In this document: positions 1-5,517 of the stretch, piece by piece
How positions within the stretch are numbered: position 1 is the first letter of the stretch
Layout: each line of letters opens with the position of its first letter
NCBI GenBank assembly: GCA_002293065.1
Contig: DBCN01000054.1
Span: 2,983 to 10,333 of the forward strand
Source of the DNA: Opitutia bacterium UBA957
Lineage (GTDB): Bacteria; Verrucomicrobiota; Verrucomicrobiia; Opitutales; UBA953
Reading direction: 5' to 3'
Length of the DNA: 7,351 nucleotides
Notes under the pieces: model-generated
What the model was told of the DNA's origin: nothing
What the model saw: only the letters and a program-made list of their open reading frames with translations
The model's database searches: none
Program-made: the position numbers and the translations under genes

Positions 1-402
1 TCCGCTTTCTACGGCCCGTTCCGCGACGCCGTCGGCAGCGCCCGCAAGCCAGGCGAGGCCGCGATTTCCAAGGCTTCCTACCAGATGAATCCGGCCAATC
101 GCCGCGAAGCCTTGCGCGAAGCCGCGCTCGACGCCGCCGAAGGCGCGGACCTCCTGATGGTCAAGCCGGCGGGCGCGTATCTCGACATCATCCGCGACCT
201 CCGCGAGTCCTCCGACCTTCCGCTCGCGGCCTATCAGGTCTCGGGCGAATACGCCCAGCTGCAGGCCGCCGCCGAAAAAGGCTGGCTCGACCTGCGCTCC
301 GCGCGCGATGAATCCCTCCTTGCGATCCGCCGGGCCGGTGCCGACGTCATCCTGACTTATTTCGCCGAGGCCTTCGCTCGCGATTACGCCAGCCGCGCCT
401 GA
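1..402 (+). CDS. hemB: Porphobilinogen synthase (delta-aminolevulinic acid dehydratase), C-terminal part
   Basis: Cytoplasmic enzyme of tetrapyrrole (heme) synthesis that condenses two 5-aminolevulinate molecules into porphobilinogen. The reading frame is open from the first base, so the gene begins outside the window; 133 C-terminal residues are present from a protein usually about 325-340 long. The order of conserved blocks is typical: SAFYGPFRDA at the start, YQMNPAN (residues 27-33), the active-site segment MVKPAGAYLDII with the Schiff-base lysine at residue 55, AAYQVSGEYA, and the closing RRAGADVILTYFAEAFA. The internal ATG at base 85 lies inside the conserved YQM motif and is not the start. 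The TGA stop overlaps the next gene's ATG by one base, which suggests co-transcription. Family assignment is very secure; the N-terminal metal-binding half cannot be checked. Confidence 0.97.
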   Translation, partial: SAFYGPFRDAVGSARKPGEAAISKASYQMNPANRREALREAALDAAEGADLLMVKPAGAYLDIIRDLRESSDLPLAAYQVSGEYAQLQAAAEKGWLDLRSARDESLLAIRRAGADVILTYFAEAFARDYASRA

Positions 403-695
403 TGACCGAGCCGCGCCAGCATCCGCGGGACCCGCTCCATGGCGTGACCCTCGAGACGATCGTCAAATACCTCGAGGCCAAGCATGGTTGGCACGAGATG
501 GGTCATCGCATCCCGATCCGCTGCTTCCTCTTCGACCCCTCGGTGAAGTCGAGCCTCACCTTCCTGCGGAAGACCCCCTGGGCGCGCGAGAAACTGGAAG
601 CGTGGTATGCGACGGACGTCCGCGGCGGCTTCGGCAGCGGTACGCAGCCGGGTATCGACGTTAAACCGCGCTTCGGCAGCGGACCGCAGCGCTGA
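402..695 (+). CDS. VF530-type small DNA-binding protein (DUF2132 family) with an extended C-terminal tail
   Basis: A 97-residue protein. Residues 10-69 match the VF530/DUF2132 family as I remember it: DPLHGVTLETIV, then HGWHEMGHRIPIRCF, then DPSVKSSLTFLRKTPWAREK. The family is named after a Vibrio fischeri protein described as a small DNA-binding fold; its cellular role is not established. Family members usually end soon after the WAR.K(V/L)E.LY segment. Here about 28 further residues follow (70-97), rich in Gly, Ser, Pro and Gln, containing two copies of an FGSG.Q motif. The start codon overlaps the hemB stop by one base (TGATG) and has no Shine-Dalgarno sequence, so translation is probably coupled to hemB. 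Family call is secure; the tail could be an extension of the reading frame into former intergenic DNA. Confidence 0.9.
   Translation: MTEPRQHPRDPLHGVTLETIVKYLEAKHGWHEMGHRIPIRCFLFDPSVKSSLTFLRKTPWAREKLEAWYATDVRGGFGSGTQPGIDVKPRFGSGPQR
627..690 (+). repeat. Pair of 22-bp imperfect direct repeats inside the VF530 gene tail
   Basis: Copies lie at 627-648 and 669-690 and agree at 19 of 22 bases by direct comparison; both contain GCTTCGGCAGCGG. The period is 42 bases, exactly 14 codons, so both copies are read in the same frame and give GFGSGTQ (residues 76-82) and RFGSGPQ (residues 90-96). They sit just before the stop codon and outside the conserved VF530 domain. A partial tandem duplication is one origin; a short dispersed repeat is another. 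Confidence 0.7.
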
Positions 696-699
696 GCGC

Positions 700-1167
700 A
701 TGCGGAACCCATTACCGATACCCACGAAGGAGGATTGGGTCGGCCATATCCCCCTCGTCGACGGCAAGCCCGCCTACCAGGACTTCGACCTAGAAGCAGC
801 CTATCGGAACTTCTACGGGAAAACCCACGCCGAGGCCTTCGCCCTATTCACTGAACCCGTCCTAAACTACTACGACGACCTCTTCTGGATGCCCGCTCGC
901 TGCCTCGAATTCTACCTGCCTGACTACATCCGCTACCTTGACTCGGATCTGAGCCGCGGCGATTCCGACGCCGCCAACTACCTCTTTAGCATCGTCGATA
1001 TCCGGCACGAGGAGATCCGCGCCGGCGACCCCGAAGTCCGCGATGGGGTCATCCGCACGCTGCGGCGGGTCGGACAAACCCAAGAGTGGTATGACGCCGC
1101 CCCAGACATCTATGGGTGCTTCGCGACGCGCAGCGAAGCCTGCCTCGCCCTGCTCGGGGCCGCCTGA
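700..1167 (+). CDS. Uncharacterised 155-residue protein
   Basis: I do not recognise a named family. The protein is soluble-looking, with no signal peptide or membrane segment. It is rich in aromatic and acidic residues: DWVGHIPL near the start, DFDLEAAYRNFYGKTHAEAFALF (about 28-50), a dense aromatic block with NYYDDLFWMP and FYLPDYIRYL (56-80), then DSDLSRGDSDAANYLF (81-96). Conserved-looking aromatic and acidic clusters argue for a real folded protein. The frame stays open upstream to an ATG at 607, but that extension overlaps the VF530 gene and reads as low-complexity Ala/Arg/Ser, so I chose the ATG at 700, four bases after the VF530 stop. No Shine-Dalgarno sequence is visible. CTA and other A-ending codons look more common than in the neighbouring genes. 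Existence is likely; function is unknown. Confidence 0.72.
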   Translation: MRNPLPIPTKEDWVGHIPLVDGKPAYQDFDLEAAYRNFYGKTHAEAFALFTEPVLNYYDDLFWMPARCLEFYLPDYIRYLDSDLSRGDSDAANYLFSIVDIRHEEIRAGDPEVRDGVIRTLRRVGQTQEWYDAAPDIYGCFATRSEACLALLGAA

Positions 1168-1251
1168 ACCTCGGTTCCCTTAGACCTCCCACCAAAAGGC
1201 TGAAGTTTTAGGTGTCCGACCGTCAGGACTCGACCATAACGGATACACCCC

Positions 1252-2613
1252 ATGAGCCCCCGTGTCCTTCTCGTCGCGTTGCTACTGCCTTGGCTGGCCG
1301 GCGCCGCACCCAAGCCCGACATCGTCTTCCTGCTGATCGACGACCTCGGTTACGCCGACTGCGGCTTCAACGGCGGCAAGCAGATCCTGACGCCGAACAT
1401 CGACCGACTCGCCAAAGCGGGTGCCGTGCTGGAGCACCACTATGTGCAACCCGTCTGTTCGCCGACCCGCTCGACGCTGCTCACGGGACGCTACCCCACG
1501 CGCACCGGCGTCTATTCGGTCGTCACTCCGCACGCCGCCTGGGGACTCCCGCTGGCGGAACGCACCCTGGCGGATGCGCTGAAACAAGCGGGCTACTCCA
1601 CCGAGATCGTCGGCAAATGGCATCTTGGGGAATTCAAACCGGAATACCTCCCGCTGGCCCGCGGCTTTGAACATCATTACGGCCATTACTTCGGCGCGCT
1701 CGATTACTACACGCATGAACGTGATGGCGAACTCGACTGGTATCGCGACGGGAAAGCCGTGAAGGAGGAAGGCTACACCACGCACCTGCTCCGCGACGAG
1801 GCCTGCCGCGTCATCGCCCGTCAACCCAAGGACAAGCCGCTCTTCCTCTACGTCCCATTCAACGGCGTCCACGGACCCTTCCAGGTCCCCGAGCCGTACC
1901 TCAAACCCTACCCCAACCTGAAGAACAACCGCCAAAAGCTGGCGGGGATGCTGGCCGCGGTCGATGAGGCGGTCGCCCGGATCGAGGACAGCCTCCGCAA
2001 GGCCGGTCGGTTAGAGAATACTTTGATCGTCTTCTCCAGCGACAACGGCGGGCCGACCCCCGGCGACAACACGCCGCTGCGCGACCATAAGGGTAGCATC
2101 TATGAAGGCGGGGTCCGTTCCGCGGCCTTCGCCTGCTGGCCAGGGCGCATCCCCGCAGGCGTCCGTATCCGCGAGCCTATGCACATGGTCGATTGGTACC
2201 CGACGCTGATCAAACTCGGCGGCGGCTCGCTCGAACAAAAGCTTCCCCTCGATGGACTCGACGTGTGGCCGACAATCACCCAAGGGGCCCCGACGACGCA
2301 CGACGCGATCCTCTGCGTCTCGACCCAAGGCCCCGCCCTTGCGGCCGTCCGGATGGGAGAATGGAAGCTCATCCAAGCGAACGTCGTGGCCGAAGCGGCC
2401 GAGGGCAAGAATGGCCAAGCGGCGCCCAAAGGGAAGAACGCCAAGAGCAGCGGCAAATACGAATCGATCGCGCTCTACCACCTCACCGCGGATCCCGGCG
2501 AGACGAAGAACCTCGCCGCCGAACAACCGGAACGCGTGAAAGCCATGCGCACCCGACTCGCCGACCTCTTGAAGGGCGCGGTTCCGCCGGGCACGACCGC
2601 CACGAAGAAATGA
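1252..2613 (+). CDS. Secreted type I (formylglycine) sulfatase, arylsulfatase B-like
   Basis: A 453-residue sulfatase predicted to hydrolyse sulfate esters outside the cytoplasm. Residues 1-18 form a signal peptide (Arg4, Leu/Val-rich core, AGA at the likely cleavage site). The core is complete: metal-binding Asp30-Asp31, the CSPTR signature with Cys69 as the residue to be converted to formylglycine, GKWHLG (121-126), His207, and Asp264-Asn265 followed by Lys280. DYYTHERDG (151-159) and VHGPFQVPEPYLKPY (206-220) recall animal arylsulfatase B, a GalNAc-4-sulfatase, but the bacterial substrate cannot be read from this. A Lys/Ala/Gly-rich segment at 378-403 interrupts the C-terminal subdomain, just after the WKLI motif. 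The 84-base gap upstream shows only a weak CATAAC -10-like hexamer at 1235-1240 and no terminator. The gene overlaps the next sulfatase by four bases. Confidence 0.95.
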   Translation: MSPRVLLVALLLPWLAGAAPKPDIVFLLIDDLGYADCGFNGGKQILTPNIDRLAKAGAVLEHHYVQPVCSPTRSTLLTGRYPTRTGVYSVVTPHAAWGLPLAERTLADALKQAGYSTEIVGKWHLGEFKPEYLPLARGFEHHYGHYFGALDYYTHERDGELDWYRDGKAVKEEGYTTHLLRDEACRVIARQPKDKPLFLYVPFNGVHGPFQVPEPYLKPYPNLKNNRQKLAGMLAAVDEAVARIEDSLRKAGRLENTLIVFSSDNGGPTPGDNTPLRDHKGSIYEGGVRSAAFACWPGRIPAGVRIREPMHMVDWYPTLIKLGGGSLEQKLPLDGLDVWPTITQGAPTTHDAILCVSTQGPALAAVRMGEWKLIQANVVAEAAEGKNGQAAPKGKNAKSSGKYESIALYHLTADPGETKNLAAEQPERVKAMRTRLADLLKGAVPPGTTATKK

Positions 2614-4052
2614 GCCCGCTTCTCCGGCTCCTAGGCGCCCTCTCGCTCGCGCTACTCGTTGCCGCGCCGGTCGATGCCGCCACGCCCCGGCCGCCCAACA
2701 TCGTGTTCATTCTGGTCGATGACTTGGGCTGGGGCGATTTCGCCTGCTTCGGCAATACCGAGACGAAGACCCCCAATATCGACCGCCTCGCCGCCGAGGG
2801 GCTCGCCTTCACCCAGTTCTATGTGAACTCGCCCATCTGCTCGCCCTCGCGCTGCGCCCTGCTCACCGGGCAATACCCACAGCGCTGGCAAATCACCTCT
2901 TACCTCAACAACCGCGCGGACAACACGCGCCGGGGCTTGGCACAATGGCTGGACCCCCGGGCGCCTTCCCTCGGCCGCACGCTGCAGTCCGCGGGCTACG
3001 CGACCGGGCATTTCGGCAAATGGCACCTCGGCGGGCAACGCGATGTCGCCGACGCGCCCGCCATCGCAGCCTACGGCTTTGACGCATCCCTCACGAACTT
3101 CGAAGGGATGGGACCAAAACTTCTGCCGCTGACGCGCACCCCCACGGCAGGCGAGTTCAAGAAAATCTGGGCCGACGCCGAGCGCCTCGGTGGGCCGGTG
3201 ACCTGGATGGACCGCGCGCAGATCACCACCGGCTTCGCCGAAGCGGCGTTGCGGTTCATCGACGCGGCCGCGGCGCAGCAAAAGCCTTTCTACGTCAACG
3301 TCTGGCCCGATGACGTGCACAGCCCCTACTTCCCTCCGCTGGAGAAATGGACGCCGGGCAAGCGCCACCTCTACCTCGCCGTGCTCGCGGAAATGGATCG
3401 GCAACTGGGGCGCATCCTCGACCGGATCCGGAGCGACCCCGCCCTGCGGGACAATACCATCCTCGTGATCTGCTCGGACAACGGTCCCGAGCCGGGCGCC
3501 GGCCGGGCGGGTCCCTTCCGCGGACACAAGACCCAACTCTTCGAAGGCGGTATCCGCTCTCCGCTCATCGTCTGGGCTCCGGGCCTGATGGCCAAAGACC
3601 GCGTCGGCACAAGGAATGCGACCTCCGTCTTGGCCGGCATCGACCTCGCCCCTTCGCTCACCGCGCTCGCAGGCGCGAAGTCGCCGGCACAAGTCAAACT
3701 CGACGGTGAAGACCTCTCCGCCACCTTGCTCGGCAAAGCTGCGGCCTCGCATGCCGAGGCCCTCTGTTGGAGCCGTCCGCCTGACCGCAAGACATGGGCC
3801 CCTGCCCTCCCCGATCCGGCCCCCGACCTCGCCATCCGGGAAGGCGACTGGAAACTGCTGTGCGAATATGATGGCTCGAAGCCACAGCTCTATGACCTCA
3901 AGCGCGACCCAGGCGAAACCAAGGATCTTGCGGCGAGCGAACCCACCGTTGTCGCCCGTCTCACGAAGGCCGTGCTCGCCTGGCATCGCTCCATGCCGCC
4001 CGACCGCGGTCCGGAGCTAGGCGCCGCGGCGGCCGCGAAAGGCAAAAAGTAA
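2610..4052 (+). CDS. Secreted type I (formylglycine) sulfatase, GALNS-like
   Basis: A 480-residue sulfatase starting at the ATG in the ATGA overlap with the preceding sulfatase. The frame is open further upstream, but only from this ATG does a proper signal peptide appear (residues 1-23, cleavage near VDA). Landmarks: Asp37-Asp38; the signature CSPSR with formylglycine-site Cys77, followed by ALLTGQYPQRWQITSYLNN; KWHL (137-140); PDDVHSPY with His237; SDNGPEPGAG with Asp290-Asn291; Lys307; and the closing REGDWKLL...LYDL...DPGETKDLA. The segments around QRWQITSYLNNRADN and GHFGKWHLGGQRDV match a sulfatase type common in Planctomycetota and Verrucomicrobiota and often labelled N-acetylgalactosamine-6-sulfatase; that label does not fix the substrate. 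The C terminus is an Ala/Lys tail (471-480). Co-translation with the upstream sulfatase is likely. Confidence 0.95.
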   Translation: MSPLLRLLGALSLALLVAAPVDAATPRPPNIVFILVDDLGWGDFACFGNTETKTPNIDRLAAEGLAFTQFYVNSPICSPSRCALLTGQYPQRWQITSYLNNRADNTRRGLAQWLDPRAPSLGRTLQSAGYATGHFGKWHLGGQRDVADAPAIAAYGFDASLTNFEGMGPKLLPLTRTPTAGEFKKIWADAERLGGPVTWMDRAQITTGFAEAALRFIDAAAAQQKPFYVNVWPDDVHSPYFPPLEKWTPGKRHLYLAVLAEMDRQLGRILDRIRSDPALRDNTILVICSDNGPEPGAGRAGPFRGHKTQLFEGGIRSPLIVWAPGLMAKDRVGTRNATSVLAGIDLAPSLTALAGAKSPAQVKLDGEDLSATLLGKAAASHAEALCWSRPPDRKTWAPALPDPAPDLAIREGDWKLLCEYDGSKPQLYDLKRDPGETKDLAASEPTVVARLTKAVLAWHRSMPPDRGPELGAAAAAKGKK

Positions 4053-4068
4053 CCGTTACTTCGCGGCC
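4031..4068. terminator. Inverted repeat spanning both stop codons; possible bidirectional terminator
   Basis: Perfect 9-base arms GGCCGCGAA (4031-4039) and TTCGCGGCC (4060-4068) enclose a 20-base loop. The loop holds a second small palindrome, GTAA-CCG-TTAC (4049-4059). The right arm is followed on the plus strand by TTCTTCTTCTTC. The element covers the last codons and stop codons of two convergent sulfatase genes that are only three bases apart, so it would form in both transcripts. There is no uninterrupted T-run, so intrinsic termination is possible rather than clear. The arms also encode Ala/Lys-rich C termini, so part of the symmetry may be a coincidence of codon content. Confidence 0.4.
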
Positions 4069-5408
4069 TTCTTCTTCTTCGCCGCGCCGGGTTCGGCACC
4101 GTCGTTATCCGCATAATCAGCACCCCAGAGTGGCTTGATGTTGCTGCGGTTCCATTCGTCCCAGCGTGCCTGCAACTGCTTCACCTTCTCCGGCTGTTCC
4201 GCGGCGAGATCTTTATCCTCATGGATGTCCTTGGCTAAATCGTAGAGCTTGGCGGCGCTGACCGGTTGAGCCTTGCCGGTGTTGGTGTCGGCGTTGCCAT
4301 CGTAGCGGACGAGTTTCCAGTCGCCTTGGCGGATCGCCATCTGCGCGCCGAAACGCCAGTAGAGCGCATCATGCGGGGCGGCCTTCGTGGTCCCTGCGAA
4401 ATAGGGCAGCAGATCGACGCCTTCGAGTTTGGCTTCGGGACCGACGGAGACGCCGGCCGCGGCCAAGGCCGTCGCATGCAGGTCCAGCTGGACCACGGGA
4501 GACTCGTAGACGGCGGGCTTCACCTGACCGGGCCAAGCCACGAGGAACGGCACGCGGATGCCGCCTTCCAGGGTGGTTCGCTTGGAACCACGCAACGGCG
4601 CGTTGCTGGAACCGTTGGTGGTCGTACCGTTCATGGTCGGGCCCCCGTTATCGCTGATGAACAGGATGATCGTGCGCTCCGCTTGGCCGCTCTCCTGCAG
4701 CGCTTGGCGTACCCGGCCGATGTTATCGTCGAGCGCGGACATCATCGCCGCATAGGTCCGGCGCTTCTTGTCGGTGATGGCGGCGAACTTCGCCAAACGC
4801 GCGTCGGTCGCGTCCATGGGCGTGTGCACGGCATTGAAGGCCAGGTACAGGAACCATGGCTTGTCCTTATGCGCCCGCACGAAAGCCGAGGCCTCGCGCC
4901 CAAAGGCATCGGTGGCGTAGTCCATCTCCTTCACCGGTTCCGTGCCCCGGAGAATGCTGCCCGTATTGAAATAGCTATGCGCTCCGCCGAGGAAGCCGAA
5001 GAACTCCGTGAAACCGCGGCGCGTCGGCGTCTGCTCGGGCTTCGCCCCGAGATGCCACTTGCCCACCATGCCCGTGGCATAGCCGGCCTTACCCAGGCGC
5101 TCGGGCAGGGTCGTCTCCGTCAGCGGCAGGCCGTTGATGCCGTTCGCGTTATATTCATGGCCAAAACGGGTCTGCTGACGGCCGGTGAGCAGGGCCGCAC
5201 GCGTCGGCGAGCAATAAGGGCCCGTGACGTAACCCTGCGTGCAACGCACGCCGGCGGCGGCCAGCGCATCCAGATGCGGCGTCGGGATGTCCTTGCAACC
5301 ATGGAAGCCGACGTCGGCGTAGCCCATGTCATCGGCGACGATGAGCAAGATGTTCGGACGATCCGCCGCCGCGAGCGCGACGGCAAAGAAGAGGGCGAGG
5401 AAACGCAT
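4056..5408 (-). CDS. Secreted type I (formylglycine) sulfatase
   Basis: A 450-residue sulfatase on the opposite strand from the other two. The signal peptide is residues 1-15 (Arg2, Phe/Leu/Ala core, ALAAA before DRPN). Core motifs are intact: Asp26-Asp27; CSPTR with formylglycine-site Cys66, in the context GPYCSPTRAALLTGRQQTRFGHE; GKWHLG (116-121); FNAVHTPM with His195; FISDNGGP with Asp253-Asn254; and Lys276. The C-terminal subdomain carries LYWRFGAQMAIRQGDWKLVRYDG and LYDL. It ends in an unusual lysine-rich tail, AAKKKKAAK (442-450). It belongs to a common planctomycete/verrucomicrobial type clearly different from the other two sulfatases here, so this is not a recent duplication. It lies 109 bases downstream of uxaE on the same strand and may share its transcript. 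The nearest Shine-Dalgarno-like GGTGGAG is 14 bases from the ATG, which is too far to be convincing. The substrate is unknown. Confidence 0.95.
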   Translation of the reverse strand: MRFLALFFAVALAAADRPNILLIVADDMGYADVGFHGCKDIPTPHLDALAAAGVRCTQGYVTGPYCSPTRAALLTGRQQTRFGHEYNANGINGLPLTETTLPERLGKAGYATGMVGKWHLGAKPEQTPTRRGFTEFFGFLGGAHSYFNTGSILRGTEPVKEMDYATDAFGREASAFVRAHKDKPWFLYLAFNAVHTPMDATDARLAKFAAITDKKRRTYAAMMSALDDNIGRVRQALQESGQAERTIILFISDNGGPTMNGTTTNGSSNAPLRGSKRTTLEGGIRVPFLVAWPGQVKPAVYESPVVQLDLHATALAAAGVSVGPEAKLEGVDLLPYFAGTTKAAPHDALYWRFGAQMAIRQGDWKLVRYDGNADTNTGKAQPVSAAKLYDLAKDIHEDKDLAAEQPEKVKQLQARWDEWNRSNIKPLWGADYADNDGAEPGAAKKKKAAK

Positions 5409-5427
5409 AAAGTAGGGGTTGGCTCCA

Positions 5428-5451
5428 CCTAAAGGTAAGGAACCTTTCAGG
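5428..5451. other. Stem-loop in the leader of the minus-strand sulfatase
   Basis: CCTAAAGGT (5428-5436) pairs with ACCTTTCAGG (5442-5451) with one bulged C and a five-base loop AAGGA. It lies 20-43 bases upstream of the sulfatase start and downstream of the uxaE stop. No T-run follows it in the minus-strand direction, so it is a poor intrinsic terminator. A leader or mRNA-processing hairpin, or a protein-binding site, are alternatives. Function is unproven. Confidence 0.35.
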
Positions 5452-5517
5452 ACAAGCCTGCACTCCCTCCCGCCGGCCTATCGCCAAGCGTAAGCGGCCC
5501 CAATCGCTACCGCCGCC

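Noticed and set aside
607..699. Upstream ATG for the 155-residue protein
   Set aside because: The added 31 residues are low-complexity Ala/Arg/Ser read from the repeat-containing end of the VF530 gene.
402..1167. VF530 gene and the following gene as one frameshifted gene
   Set aside because: Each has its own self-contained block of ordered motifs, and the VF530 domain is complete before the junction, so two genes are simpler.
1168..1251. Terminator or strong promoter ahead of the first sulfatase
   Set aside because: Only a four-pair GTCC/GGAC stem and a weak CATAAC hexamer are visible; neither is convincing.
2193..2609. N-terminal extension of the second sulfatase to give a 619-residue protein
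   Set aside because: The extension is Arg/Pro-rich and overlaps the first sulfatase; the signal peptide begins only at 2610.
2652..3986. Long open frame on the minus strand opposite the GALNS-like sulfatase
   Set aside because: It lies antisense to a strongly conserved sulfatase, its product is Gly/Arg/Glu-rich with no recognisable motif, and long antisense frames are expected in GC-rich coding DNA.
1252..5408. Recent duplication of sulfatase genes
   Set aside because: The three proteins share only the family core; their signature contexts, insert positions and C-terminal subdomains differ, so they are old, distinct types.
4266..5432. Long open frame on the plus strand opposite the third sulfatase
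   Set aside because: It is antisense to a protein with intact sulfatase motifs, and its product shows no family resemblance.
5494..5516. GCGGC/GCCGC inverted repeat just after the uxaE stop as a terminator
   Set aside because: The stem is only five pairs with a 13-base loop and no T-run; such pairs are common at this GC content.
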